This document shows positions 1-8,756 of a stretch of 38,660 nucleotides of DNA, one piece after another. Within the stretch, counting starts at the first letter, position 1. Each line of letters starts with the position of its first letter. Position numbers and translations under genes: made by a program. The DNA comes from Paludibacteraceae bacterium (lineage in GTDB: Bacteria > Bacteroidota > Bacteroidia > Bacteroidales > Paludibacteraceae): NCBI GenBank assembly GCA_017450605.1, contig JAFSTG010000109.1, positions 1 through 38,660 of the forward strand, read 5' to 3'. The notes below the pieces were generated by a model that was not told the DNA's origin, ran no database searches, and saw only the letters and a list, made by a program, of their open reading frames with translations.

Positions 1-1218
1 CTTTATAGGATTACTCTCTACCAGACTGCGGATACGGAGTTTAAGCGAACCTATGTTGTTCACATCGTCAATTTTTAGGATTGTAAGGTTCTTCTTATAT
101 CGACTCAGAATCTCTCGCACTTCGTCAAGGATGAACGCATCAGGTCCGCAACCGAACGACGTCAGTTCAACCATGTGCAGATTGGGGTAGGGGTTAGTGC
201 CTACGAAATATGCCGCTTTGAATATACGGTTAGGATATGCCCATTGGCAAAGCGAATTTATTTGGTCGTACACGGGTCTGCCCGCTTCTCGTGCCACGTT
301 CTCCGTTATTATGTCGATACCCATTTGGGCTATTGCAGCCGACACCTTATGCTCGATAAGCGGGTCGATGTGGTAAGGCCGGCCTGCAAGCAATATCACC
401 ATGCGGTTCTGAGCAATGGCTTCTTGCAGGATCTGCTCAGAACGGATAGTGAGCCATCTGAGGTAATTCTCTTGCTCCTCACTTGCACGCCTGACGGCAG
501 TTTCTATTGTCTTTTTGCTAATACCGAACTGTCCGAGGTAGTCGGTGCAGGCTGAAAGCAATAGATTATCGTCTTTAAAACTCACCACCGGCGAGTCTAA
601 CGGAATACCATAAGTGCGGGCAGTGTTGATAGAACTGCTTATGACGTCGGAGTAACCTGATACTATCGGACAGTTAAACGAGTTTTTGGAATTCTCATCC
701 TCTTTCTTCTCGAATACCACCCATGGGTAGAAAATACGATCGACACCTTGCGTGGCGAGGTCGATGATATGCCCGTGAAAGAGTTTGGCAGGGAAACATA
801 TATTATCGGCAACTATTGTTCGTATTCCCTTTTCGTATAACGAGTTAGATGATACATGCGAAAGAACGGTAGTTATGCCGCATTCGTCGAAGAGTGTTTT
901 CCAAAACGGATAATTCTCGTAAATACCAAGACCGCGTGGAATACCTATAATAGGTAATCTATTCTTGTTGGCTGCGAGTTTAGGTTTACGAGCACTATAT
1001 GAGAATAGGCGGCGACGCTTTTCTGCAAACATGTTAACGCCGGCATAATCTGACTCTTTGCTGTTGCTGTAGATACGTTCACAATTGTTACCGGAATAAA
1101 ACGTCTTGCCATTTGAGAATTTGAAGGCACGTACAGTGCAATGATTCTCGCACCCCCGGCATACTTCCAATTCCGAGTTATAGTTTCTGGATTCTTTTAG
1201 TATATCGTTAATCTTCAT
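1..1218 (-). CDS. 2-hydroxyacyl-CoA dehydratase activator-related protein, DUF2229-like (3' end beyond window)
   Basis: The reverse strand is open from the ATG at 1218 to the window edge (406 codons, no stop), so the C-terminus is missing. The N-terminus has a CRGCENHC cysteine cluster (around residues 20-27), which suggests an Fe-S or metal site. It is followed by the block IGIPRGLGIYENYPFW, then CFPAKLFHGHI, AGRPYHIDP and ELTSFGCGPDAF. These blocks are typical of the DUF2229 and dehydratase-like part of large (R)-2-hydroxyglutaryl-CoA dehydratase activator-related proteins. It lies 31 bp downstream of the double-ATPase gene on the same strand and is surely co-transcribed with it. In many Bacteroidales the two parts are, as I recall, one polypeptide of about 1400 residues; here they are separate genes. 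The acyl-CoA substrate cannot be told from sequence. The family call is firm, the physiological role is not. Confidence 0.85.
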   Translation of the reverse strand, partial: MKINDILKESRNYNSELEVCRGCENHCTVRAFKFSNGKTFYSGNNCERIYSNSKESDYAGVNMFAEKRRRLFSYSARKPKLAANKNRLPIIGIPRGLGIYENYPFWKTLFDECGITTVLSHVSSNSLYEKGIRTIVADNICFPAKLFHGHIIDLATQGVDRIFYPWVVFEKKEDENSKNSFNCPIVSGYSDVISSSINTARTYGIPLDSPVVSFKDDNLLLSACTDYLGQFGISKKTIETAVRRASEEQENYLRWLTIRSEQILQEAIAQNRMVILLAGRPYHIDPLIEHKVSAAIAQMGIDIITENVAREAGRPVYDQINSLCQWAYPNRIFKAAYFVGTNPYPNLHMVELTSFGCGPDAFILDEVREILSRYKKNLTILKIDDVNNIGSLKLRIRSLVESNPIK

Positions 1219-1249
1219 ACACAAGTATAAGGTAGTTCTAAAAAATGAT

Positions 1250-3010
1250 TTATCCTTTCAAATTCCCCATCGCATATAGCGCTGCTCCATAGGCTCCCAT
1301 CAGTTCAGGGATATTGGTGAAGCTTACGCGTGTGCCTGTCAGCAGTTCGAGCGCACGGACAACGGCATGATTGCGCATTGTGCCCCCTTGCACCACTATA
1401 TGTTTCCCAAGCTCGTCGGTTGATTGTAGTTTGAGAACTCTGAACATACAATTCTTAGTAACCGAATAGGCAAAACCGGCAGATATGTCTTCCACACTTG
1501 CTCCTTCTCTCATTGCTTGTTTGACCTTCGAGTTCATAAACACTGTGCAGCGTGTTCCGAGGTCGTAAGGATGCCTGGCAAAACAAGCAAGTCGGGCAAA
1601 CTCAGAGATATCGTAGCCTAATTGGTTGGCAAAAGTCATAATAAAGGAGCCGCAACCTGATGAGCATGCTTCGTTGATTTCTATTCGTCTGATACTGCCA
1701 TGTTCCGCAAATATAGCTTTCATATCCTGTCCGCCAATATCAAGCACGAAACTTACTTGTTCGTCGGCGGCATGAGCAGCCTTGAAGTGTGCCATAGTCT
1801 CCACTATGCCATAGTCGAGTGAGTAAGCCGTGCGCAGCAACTGTTCGCCGTAACCTGTGGCGCAACTTTTTTTGATGTTGATATCACCTGTGCGCAGACG
1901 CATGCGCTCTACTGCTCCTGCAAATGCTCCGAGGTTATCGCCGCGATTATAACAATAGTCGGTGAACACAATATTGCCTTTCGAATTGAGCAATACTACT
2001 TTTGTGGTGGTGCTACCCGAGTCAACTCCCAAGTAATAATCGTCGGATGTCGAAAGCGGTAGGTTGCTATCAATTATTCTGATGTTATTTGTTCTGTCGC
2101 CAAGCCACTGTTTGTAGTCGTTTTCGTTTGCGAATAATTGCATCAGACTGTTTTCAGCCGTTGGCTTATAGTCGGCGGCGGTTTGCATGCCGAATGCCGA
2201 TAGCAATTCTTCTGCAGTGACGGGCGACTCTTTTGCCATTAGTGCGCAACCTATAGCCGGCATATACTGAGCATGTTCTGGCACTATGCAGTCGCCGTCG
2301 GCTAATTGCATAGTCCGTTGTAGATAATGCTTAAGTTGCGGAATGAAAGCAAATGGACCGCCGCAGAATACTGCTTTGGGCTGTATCTCCATTCCGCGTG
2401 CCAAAGCTGAAACAACTTGCAATGCCACGGCATTGAGCATCGATGCGGCAATATCCGCCTTACTGACATTGCGGCTAAGAAGATTCTGTATATCTGTTTT
2501 CGAAAACACTCCGCATCGCGAAGCAATAGGATAGATAGTGTTCGATTTCTCTGCAAGAGCTTCAAGCTCGGATGTTTCAACCCCAAGTAAAGTGGCAGTC
2601 TGGTCGATAAACGCACCGGTTCCGCCGGCACAATTCCCATTCATTCGCATATCGGCTACCCTTCCCTCTGTGAAGAATATCATCTTTGAGTCCTCCCCAC
2701 CAATGTCAACAAATGTGTGGCAGTCGGGATAATTATTATGAATAACAAATGCAGCGGCTATCACCTCTTGTTCGTATGGCAGACCAGCTCTTTCAGCGTA
2801 ACCCATACCCACCGAACCTGTGAGTTTTACCGCTATCCGGCTTTTGTTGTCTAAACCATTGACAATGAGCATGTCTTTTAGCATGGCAGTGCCAACGCCG
2901 CGTGGGTCAGCATTATGTCGCCGATAATCGGTGTATATGATGCGTTGCTCTGCATCGAGCAATGCCATTTTCATTGTAGTAGAACCAATGTCTATTCCAA
3001 GGTAGTTCAT
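1250..3010 (-). CDS. 2-hydroxyacyl-CoA dehydratase activase, two BadF/BadG-type ATPase domains
   Basis: This 586-residue cytoplasmic protein holds two tandem BadF/BadG/BcrA/BcrD (ASKHA fold) ATPase domains. Domain 1 has the phosphate loop [10 protein letters not shown] near the N-terminus, then [13 protein letters not shown] and [14 protein letters not shown]. Domain 2 (from about residue 325) repeats them as [25 protein letters not shown] and [12 protein letters not shown]. In characterised activases such as HgdC, a [4Fe-4S] cluster bridges two protomers through conserved cysteines, and ATP hydrolysis drives an electron into the dehydratase. The cysteines in the CAGGTG and CSSGCG motifs and in RCGVFSKTD and RCTVFMNS fit that role. 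A canonical promoter lies just upstream on the minus strand (boxes at 3083-3086 and 3054-3061). No dehydratase subunits are visible, so the electron acceptor protein is unknown. Confidence 0.9.
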   Translation of the reverse strand: MNYLGIDIGSTTMKMALLDAEQRIIYTDYRRHNADPRGVGTAMLKDMLIVNGLDNKSRIAVKLTGSVGMGYAERAGLPYEQEVIAAAFVIHNNYPDCHTFVDIGGEDSKMIFFTEGRVADMRMNGNCAGGTGAFIDQTATLLGVETSELEALAEKSNTIYPIASRCGVFSKTDIQNLLSRNVSKADIAASMLNAVALQVVSALARGMEIQPKAVFCGGPFAFIPQLKHYLQRTMQLADGDCIVPEHAQYMPAIGCALMAKESPVTAEELLSAFGMQTAADYKPTAENSLMQLFANENDYKQWLGDRTNNIRIIDSNLPLSTSDDYYLGVDSGSTTTKVVLLNSKGNIVFTDYCYNRGDNLGAFAGAVERMRLRTGDINIKKSCATGYGEQLLRTAYSLDYGIVETMAHFKAAHAADEQVSFVLDIGGQDMKAIFAEHGSIRRIEINEACSSGCGSFIMTFANQLGYDISEFARLACFARHPYDLGTRCTVFMNSKVKQAMREGASVEDISAGFAYSVTKNCMFRVLKLQSTDELGKHIVVQGGTMRNHAVVRALELLTGTRVSFTNIPELMGAYGAALYAMGNLKG

Positions 3011-3053
3011 AAGGTAGTGTTGTTCAGTTTGATAGTTTTATTAAATAGCGCTA

Positions 3054-3086
3054 CAAAGATAGCGCATTTATTTTTATTGGAACAAA
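3054..3086 (-). promoter_or_regulatory. Bacteroides-type promoter of the activase operon
   Basis: Read on the minus strand, TTTG (3086-3083) and TATCTTTG (3061-3054) are separated by 21 bases. This fits the Bacteroidota consensus TTTG / TAnnTTTG well. The boxes lie about 45-75 bases upstream of the ATG at 3010. It is the best-formed promoter in the window. Confidence 0.65.
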
Positions 3087-3157
3087 CATTTATGTCTTTT
3101 TCGTAAAATATTATAATAAAAAGAGAAGAATATGCAAGAATGTAAAAACATCCTACA

Positions 3158-3177
3158 CTTTCGAAAGGTTTTGAAAC
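3158..3177. promoter_or_regulatory. Second putative operator for the DeoR-type regulator
   Basis: CTTTCGAAAGGTTTTGAAAC matches the 20-bp perfect palindrome at 8737-8756 in 17 of 20 positions, and its first ten bases form a perfect palindrome on their own. It sits in the 355-bp divergent gap between the activase operon and the first phosphatase gene. It lies about 120 bp upstream of the plus-strand TAACTTTG box at 3299-3306, almost the same spacing as operator to box in front of agaS. That it is bound by the regulator is inferred from similarity only. The rest of this gap (3011-3365) is AT-rich, with the two promoters and a leader hairpin and no gene that I can see. Confidence 0.5.
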
Positions 3178-3298
3178 TTACGGAAGTTAAGGCTTTATAA
3201 GATATGGATTATAAGAATATTAGAAATAAATGGCTGCGCAAAGCAGATGTTTTTCTGAAAATATTTGCATTTTTGTTTCGTTATTAATGACATTTTCG

Positions 3299-3342
3299 TA
3301 ACTTTGTAGAGTTTTAATCCGCCGGTGGGCGGACTAAAAACT
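3299..3342 (+). promoter_or_regulatory. Promoter -7 box and leader hairpin upstream of the phosphatase pair
   Basis: TAACTTTG at 3299-3306 fits the TAnnTTTG box. The -33 element is unclear: TTTTG at 3271-3275 is 23 bases upstream and TTTCG at 3276-3280 is 18 bases upstream. A strong inverted repeat follows at once (3310-3342): a TCCGCC/GGCGGA core with a GGTG loop, extended by AGTTTTA/TAAAAACT with one mismatch and a bulge. It would lie at the very 5' end of the mRNA, 23 bases before the start codon. Confidence 0.45.
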
Positions 3343-3365
3343 TTGAACTATAATCTTGTTCTGCC

Positions 3366-6176
3366 ATGAAACGCTTTTCATTTTATTTCGTTGTTTTAAG
3401 TCTAAGTATCTCTGCATATTCGGCAAACTACTTCGTCAGTGCAAACGGTAATGATTCATTTTCAGGTCTTTCGCCTCAGAGTGCATTCTCTACTATCCAG
3501 AAAGCAGTGGATGCTGCTCATGCAGGCGATACTGTATTTGTGGCATCGGGTGTATATAATCAGTCGGTTAATCTGAAAGACGGTGTTAATCTTGTGGGCG
3601 ATATGGCTGTGCTCGACGGCACAGGTCTTGGCAGGCGTCTTATCAGCACCGTAGGTGCCGACTGCAAGCTGCCAACACTCATTGAAGGGTTCGTTTTGCA
3701 GAATGCCCGTCATAACGATTTAGGGGGGGCTGCACTTCTCAACGGCACAATCACGATGCGTCGTTGTGTGGTACGGGCCTGCAGCGGTGTACAGTGCGGC
3801 GGACTGCTCATTCATGGCGAGGCTGCTGAGGCATCGGCATTAGGTGCAAGGGTAGAGCATTGTGTGATTTATAACTGCTCGGCAGTAGGTCACGACTGGC
3901 CTGATGCTGGAGGAGTGGCAAATTTCAACGGAACGATATATTATTGCACCATAGCCAACAACTACGGCGACCGTTATGGGGGAATTCATTCCGAAAGCTC
4001 GGTTTATAACACTGTTATGTGGGGGAATATGTCGGAAGACGGTTTTGTAGATCCCGCTAACTATGTGTCAGACGAGAGTACGTCGGGAATCAGCTATGCC
4101 AACGAAGGTTTCGAACCTCACTTTTTTGCCGAGCCTTGGCTGGACAGTGATAATAATGCACTCTATGGTCCGAAATTTGTATTCCCTACTAACTTTGCAG
4201 GTGCACCCGACAACGAGGCAGAACATGAGATGGTACTTGCCGCCGATTATTCGCTGCTACCTCAGTCTCCTCTTGTAGGAAAGGCCGGTGCACTTGGTTG
4301 TATTACCCGCACCGAACCGGCAACGAGTGTCAATATAGTAGAAGACACTCTATTTATAGAAAACGAGACTCAAGCCTGCCTGCATGCCATTGTACTCCCC
4401 TATGATGCTGCAGAGAAACACCTTTCATGGAAACTTACAGATAATGAGAATATCATCTCAATAGACCGTACAGGAAAGGTAACTGCCAAGCGTACGGGTA
4501 TTACCACTGTGAAGGTACTTGCTGCCAATAGTTTGAGCGACAGCGTAGTCGTTGTGGTAAAAGCCAAGCCTACAGTGGTAATTCACCGCGATGTATTGCT
4601 TGCCGATTCTCTCTATAAGCAAACCGATTATACAGTGCCATCGTATATACCTTTCCTCGTAGCCAAAGAGACGGCACGTTGCGACTCCTCAGCCGGTAAT
4701 CTGAAGTTGCTCAAAACTCGCATAAGTGAACTAAAAGACAAGGAAGAACCTTATTGTATGGTTGCCAATATCAACGGCGATCCGCGGCATAACATGGCGT
4801 TTTGTTGGTTTACCAACGAAGGTATAACCCGTGGTGTGGTACAGCTGATACGGAAGCCGGATGCCACTGCTGCTGATTTTGAGTCGGGCGAGGGAGTTAC
4901 TACTCTTCAGGCAAATGCCACCACCACTCTGCCTTTGCATTATGCCATCTCCACTTCCGGCATACTTAAAGCGGCAGGGTTGGATAAACATACATCTTTC
5001 ACCTATGTTAGCCATAAGGCTCTTGCCGGAAATCTCAAAGCCGGTAGCACCTATTCTTGGCGGGTTGGGTATGAAGGTCATTGGAGTCAGGTTGCACAAT
5101 TCCGCACTGCCGACCGCTGTCATCGAGATTTTTCGTTTATCTACATGACAGACAGTCATATTCAAAATCAGTATTATATTGACGAGGCACGGCGTTGCGC
5201 TGAGGCTGTGGCAAAAAACGAGAAGGACGCACGATTCTGTGTCTTCCCCGGCGACTTTGTAGATACCGGCACCAAGTATAACTCCGAATGGGAATGGGAA
5301 CGATGGTTTGAAGAAGCTCTGAAGCCTGTGATAATGCAGATGCCAATTGTGCCCACCGATGGAAACCACGATGATAGTCCGCTGCTTAACTATACCTACC
5401 ATTTTAATACCGACAGCACATTCAACATGCAGTCAACCACCAAACCGCAATTCGAGGGCATAACGTATAGTTTCGTGTATGGCGATATGCTTCTGCTTGC
5501 CTATTCGATGCAGGATTTCTGGGTGGGCGACTATAGTTACGAAGACCTCACATCAGTGTATTTCTCGCACGATTTGGCGACATGGTTCCGGCAGCAGATA
5601 AACAAGTATCCGAAAGCTCGCTACCGCGTGGCTCTCGTTCATAAAAACCTGTTCTCCGGCAGCGACCATCAGCGCGACCGCGAGACTCCCCTGATGAGGG
5701 CAACCTTGCTTCCTGTATTCAAGGAGTGCGAACTCGATCTCGTTCTGCAAGGTCACGACCATACTTACGAGGTGATAGGACCGGTTGACCCCGATACGCG
5801 CAAACCTATTCTGTCGGCAATAAGCGAACAGGAGACAGTGCCGGTTGACTCGCTCCACAACCTGACTGGCAAACGGGGTGGAGTATATGATGTGTCGGAT
5901 GGCACAATGTATTTCATAGGTGCTACCTGCGGTGCCAAACGATATACGCCTCTCACGCGCGAGGAGATGGATAAGGCGTACAATACCCACAAACTTGACA
6001 ACTACTTCGATTTGTTTACGGGCATGTTCGGACAACCCGGGGCGCCGAGTTATACTCGCGTTACCGTTACTCGCAAATACATAAAACTCGATTCGTTCAA
6101 AGTGGAGGCTGACAATACCGTTACGCTCTTTAACAGTATGCGAATAGTGCGCTCGCGTAGGCACACTAAACTATAA
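3366..6176 (+). CDS. Secreted multidomain metallophosphoesterase with beta-helix and Ig-like modules
   Basis: This 936-residue exported protein has a signal peptide that likely ends near residue 20 (ISAYSA-N). Residues of about 20-300 start with YFVSANGNDSFSGLSPQSAF, a right-handed beta-helix (pectate-lyase-like) opening. Residues 322-400 look like a bacterial Ig-like (BIG2) domain. Residues 405-455 resemble a FIVAR helical module. Residues 460-585 are an Fn3-like purple-acid-phosphatase N-terminal domain. The catalytic part keeps the calcineurin-type metal ligands: D596/H598 in TDSH, D630 in GDFVD, N667/H668 in GNHDD, H759 and H797/H799 in QGHDH. It should hydrolyse phosphomonoesters or diesters outside the cytoplasm; the substrate is not known. 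The C-terminal half is clearly paralogous to the 600-residue protein at 13929. The next gene starts 20 bp downstream. Confidence 0.85.
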   Translation: MKRFSFYFVVLSLSISAYSANYFVSANGNDSFSGLSPQSAFSTIQKAVDAAHAGDTVFVASGVYNQSVNLKDGVNLVGDMAVLDGTGLGRRLISTVGADCKLPTLIEGFVLQNARHNDLGGAALLNGTITMRRCVVRACSGVQCGGLLIHGEAAEASALGARVEHCVIYNCSAVGHDWPDAGGVANFNGTIYYCTIANNYGDRYGGIHSESSVYNTVMWGNMSEDGFVDPANYVSDESTSGISYANEGFEPHFFAEPWLDSDNNALYGPKFVFPTNFAGAPDNEAEHEMVLAADYSLLPQSPLVGKAGALGCITRTEPATSVNIVEDTLFIENETQACLHAIVLPYDAAEKHLSWKLTDNENIISIDRTGKVTAKRTGITTVKVLAANSLSDSVVVVVKAKPTVVIHRDVLLADSLYKQTDYTVPSYIPFLVAKETARCDSSAGNLKLLKTRISELKDKEEPYCMVANINGDPRHNMAFCWFTNEGITRGVVQLIRKPDATAADFESGEGVTTLQANATTTLPLHYAISTSGILKAAGLDKHTSFTYVSHKALAGNLKAGSTYSWRVGYEGHWSQVAQFRTADRCHRDFSFIYMTDSHIQNQYYIDEARRCAEAVAKNEKDARFCVFPGDFVDTGTKYNSEWEWERWFEEALKPVIMQMPIVPTDGNHDDSPLLNYTYHFNTDSTFNMQSTTKPQFEGITYSFVYGDMLLLAYSMQDFWVGDYSYEDLTSVYFSHDLATWFRQQINKYPKARYRVALVHKNLFSGSDHQRDRETPLMRATLLPVFKECELDLVLQGHDHTYEVIGPVDPDTRKPILSAISEQETVPVDSLHNLTGKRGGVYDVSDGTMYFIGATCGAKRYTPLTREEMDKAYNTHKLDNYFDLFTGMFGQPGAPSYTRVTVTRKYIKLDSFKVEADNTVTLFNSMRIVRSRRHTKL

Positions 6177-6196
6177 TCTGCTAAATAACAGTTGCT

Positions 6197-7789
6197 ATGA
6201 AACGCTTTGTTCTCTTGTTTTTAAGTGTGGGTTTTGTATGTGCGTCGTCAGCATGCAAAACTGTTGTTCCGACAAGTTATAGTTCGGCAGCTATAACTGC
6301 GCAAGTTGAAAACTTAAAAAATGATACAACCGTATTAGAGAAAAGATATATCCCTTATAAAAAGCCGTATTCAATGTCACCTACCACCAACTCGGTAAAG
6401 GTGTTATGGCAGATGTCGGAAGAAACAGAACCGACTCCGGCAACTGTCAGTTATGGTACCGACCCGCAAAATCTTAGCCAAACGATAACAACTTCAGATG
6501 GTTGGATTGTTGAAGGCGAGGGGTATATGCATGTGGTTACTCTTACCGGTTTGAAACCTTTTACACGATATTTCTATACTGTTGGCAACGGCAAACAAAC
6601 CTACGACTCGTTATGTTCTACCAAAACAGCTCCGCTTCCGGGTACGGGTTTCCGTATTTTCACTATTTCAGATATCCACGGCAATTCGTGCAATAACTGG
6701 TTGAACATGCAAGAGTTTATATGCGAACTCATGCCCGACATATCGCTCATGAACGGCGACTTTGTAAGCGACAACGGAGCCGACCGCCTATGGAACGGGT
6801 ATTTTTTTACTCCGGGTGCTCAGTTTCTCGCCATGTGCCCCATAATGTCGTCGGCGGGCAACCACGAGACGGGAGTGCCGGGTAACTATCGTTGGTCGTC
6901 GTTCTACGACTATTTTCATCAGTTCTCACACGGCAAGTCAACCGATCCTTATAAAGACCCGCGAGGTGAGGCATATTTCCATTTCTGCTACGGTAATGCA
7001 GATATCATAATGTTGAATATCAACGGCGATGCATCGTCGCCCGATTTTATGCCGGGCAGCGCTCAGTATCATTGGGCGGATTCCGTGCTTAATGCCTGCA
7101 CTATGCCTTGGATAATAGTCTGTCATCATGTAGGAATATTTACCACAGGATACCACGGTCAGTGGTCTGACGAGCCCAAACAAATAGCACCTCTATTCGA
7201 AAAATACGCGTCGAAGGGCAAACATATCATTTCTTTGTCGGGCGACGACCACTCGTTCGAACACCTCTATAAAGGTGGAGTTCACTATGTTCGTCCGGGT
7301 TGTGGCAGAAATGCTAACTACGACCAGCAAAAGCAACTTCGTGACTATCAATACTCGATGTTCTACAGAAAAGTGTCGTGTTTTTCGACCCTCGATATGG
7401 CACCCGATGCTTCAGAAATAGAACTTACAGCTTACGACTCGGTAGGCAATGTGTTTTATAACTACACATTCATGCTCGAAGCTGAACAACTCAGTCCGTC
7501 GGTGCAATTCTTGTCAAACGCGGTGCAGTCGGCAGGTGAGGATTCCGTTCTGTTGACATGGAAACTATTCAATCCGTATGATGATGCTAAGGTGTCGCTT
7601 TACTACACAGCTAACGGTAACCGTGTAGATATAGAGAAAATGACCCCATTAGCAACTAATCTAACCTCAGATAGGTTTACGTGGAATATAAGAAAAGTCT
7701 TTCCTAAGGGCAGATATTATGTATATGCTGTGGTAACCTCTAAGGGCAGAGATTACATATCGGCGCACCCCATAATTGTGGACTTATGA
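6197..7789 (+). CDS. Lipoprotein metallophosphatase of purple acid phosphatase type
   Basis: This 530-residue protein has a lipoprotein signal ending at SSAC (Cys20), so it is likely anchored in the periplasm or at the cell surface. Residues of about 55-145 form an Fn3-like purple acid phosphatase N-terminal domain, and residues of about 150-420 form the metallophosphoesterase domain. Metal-ligand motifs are D159/H161 in SDIHGN, D188 in NGDF, N222/H223 in GNHE and H310/H311 in CHHVG. The last motif reads GDDH (349-352), where most relatives have GHxH, so one expected His is Asp350. That could change the metal preference or reflect a subfamily. It forms an operon with the preceding gene. It is more distant in sequence from the two other phosphoesterases than they are from each other. 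Confidence 0.85.
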   Translation: MKRFVLLFLSVGFVCASSACKTVVPTSYSSAAITAQVENLKNDTTVLEKRYIPYKKPYSMSPTTNSVKVLWQMSEETEPTPATVSYGTDPQNLSQTITTSDGWIVEGEGYMHVVTLTGLKPFTRYFYTVGNGKQTYDSLCSTKTAPLPGTGFRIFTISDIHGNSCNNWLNMQEFICELMPDISLMNGDFVSDNGADRLWNGYFFTPGAQFLAMCPIMSSAGNHETGVPGNYRWSSFYDYFHQFSHGKSTDPYKDPRGEAYFHFCYGNADIIMLNINGDASSPDFMPGSAQYHWADSVLNACTMPWIIVCHHVGIFTTGYHGQWSDEPKQIAPLFEKYASKGKHIISLSGDDHSFEHLYKGGVHYVRPGCGRNANYDQQKQLRDYQYSMFYRKVSCFSTLDMAPDASEIELTAYDSVGNVFYNYTFMLEAEQLSPSVQFLSNAVQSAGEDSVLLTWKLFNPYDDAKVSLYYTANGNRVDIEKMTPLATNLTSDRFTWNIRKVFPKGRYYVYAVVTSKGRDYISAHPIIVDL

Positions 7790-7797
7790 ATTTGCTA

Positions 7798-7846
7798 TTT
7801 CACCATTCACTTTTCACCATTCACCTTTCACCTTTCACCATTAACC
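7798..7846. repeat. Heptanucleotide tandem repeat WTTCACC, about 7 units
   Basis: Seven consecutive 7-base units (TTTCACC or ATTCACC, two with one change: ATTCACT and ATTAACC) fill the 66-bp gap between the convergent phosphatase and DeoR genes. They begin 8 bases after the phosphatase stop codon. A run of eight T follows at 7850-7857. I see no hairpin here, so this is not a classical terminator. Confidence 0.8.
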
Positions 7847-7855
7847 ATTCTTTTT

Positions 7856-8653
7856 TTACACCACTCGCACTTCTATTCCCGCGGCTTTTAGTTTTGATCG
7901 CATACCTACAGGAATACCTGTATCGGTAACTATGCTGTTGATTTGTGATAGTTCGGCAATATGAACATAACTGCGTTTGTTGAATTTTGACGAGTCGAAC
8001 ACAGCTATTACTTGTCCGGCTTGCTGAATCATTTGCTGATTGAGTAGAGCCTCTTCCAAACTCGGTGTGGAAACACCGCTTTCTATTGAGAACGAGTCAA
8101 CCCCCAAAAACAATTTATAACCGCTGAAGTTGCGCAATATCGACAACGCTAACGGTCCTACCGTTGAATGAGAATTGAGGCGCACATTGCCACCAAGCAT
8201 GATGACATTGAAACGGCGGTAACGCATCAGTTCTGTTGCTATGTTGAGAGCGTTAGTCATGATGTCGAGATGCTCTATATGGTCGAGATGACGGGCTATT
8301 TCCATCGTAGTGGTGCCGCTGTCGAGCATTATAAAATCACCGTTTTTAATCATTCTCGATGCTTCAATGCCAATACGCTCTTTCTCCAAATAGTTGAACA
8401 TTCTTTTTTTGGTAATGGCTGTGTCTTCGTTCAGATTCTCTACAGGCCGCTTCACAGCGCCACCGCGAGTACGAACTAATAGATTACGTTCTTGCAGAGC
8501 ATTAAGGTCTTTACGAATCGTAACTTCCGAAATACCTGTTTCGCGACTCATCGTACTAACCGAAACCTCCTCGTTCGATTCAAGCAGACGCAGTATCAAT
8601 GCACGTCGCTCTTTGGCAGATGTGGCAAGTGGAAATAAATTAGGCTTTTCCAT
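7856..8653 (-). CDS. DeoR-family transcriptional regulator (probable sugar-phosphate-responsive repressor)
   Basis: The protein has 265 residues from the ATG at 8653. An open frame reaches to 8773, but I reject that start because it would place the TATCTTTG promoter box (8701-8694) inside the gene. The N-terminus (from about residue 16) is an HTH_DeoR domain (RRALILRLLES...VSTMSRETGISEVTIRKDL, then LVRTRGGAV). The remainder is a DeoRC sugar-phosphate sensor with LDSGTTTMEIA, GGNVRLNSHSTVGPLA, GVDSFSIESGVSTPS and FDSSKFNKRS. DeoR proteins usually repress sugar genes until a sugar phosphate binds. Here the gene is divergent from agaS, so an AgaR-like role in sensing a galactosamine or tagatose phosphate is likely (inference). 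A perfect 20-bp palindrome lies in its own upstream region. Confidence 0.88.
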   Translation of the reverse strand: MEKPNLFPLATSAKERRALILRLLESNEEVSVSTMSRETGISEVTIRKDLNALQERNLLVRTRGGAVKRPVENLNEDTAITKKRMFNYLEKERIGIEASRMIKNGDFIMLDSGTTTMEIARHLDHIEHLDIMTNALNIATELMRYRRFNVIMLGGNVRLNSHSTVGPLALSILRNFSGYKLFLGVDSFSIESGVSTPSLEEALLNQQMIQQAGQVIAVFDSSKFNKRSYVHIAELSQINSIVTDTGIPVGMRSKLKAAGIEVRVV

Positions 8654-8693
8654 GGCAAATGATAGTTTTCTTGGATTTTGAAAAAAGTTTCTG

Positions 8694-8701
8694 CAAAGAT
8701 A
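8694..8701 (-). promoter_or_regulatory. Promoter -7 box of the DeoR gene
   Basis: On the minus strand this reads TATCTTTG, an exact TAnnTTTG match, 41 bases upstream of the ATG at 8653. A TTTCG lies 18 bases further upstream, overlapping the CTTTCG half-site at 8720-8725. A repressor bound there could cover the -33 region. Confidence 0.6.
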
Positions 8702-8736
8702 ATAAATTCCTGTAACATACGAAAGCTTTATCAAAA

Positions 8737-8756
8737 CTTTCGAAACGTTTCGAAAG
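8737..8756. promoter_or_regulatory. Putative DeoR operator, perfect 20-bp palindrome
   Basis: CTTTCGAAACGTTTCGAAAG is identical to its own reverse complement. It consists of two 10-bp halves (CTTTCGAAAC and GTTTCGAAAG), one helical turn each. A further CGAAAG half-site lies at 8720-8725, 31 bp away and in phase with the 8751-8756 half. The palindrome is in the 308-bp gap between the divergent DeoR and agaS genes (8654-8961), which otherwise holds only the two promoter boxes and AT-rich sequence. Confidence 0.65.

Noticed and set aside
175-555. Plus-strand 126-codon frame at the window start
   Set aside because: It is antisense to the activator protein, whose reverse frame is open throughout and carries clear family motifs.
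4731-6164. Long antisense open frames over the first metallophosphoesterase (4731-5402 and 5553-6164)
   Set aside because: They mirror a strongly supported gene, show no domain motifs and have similar counterparts opposite the paralogue at 13929.
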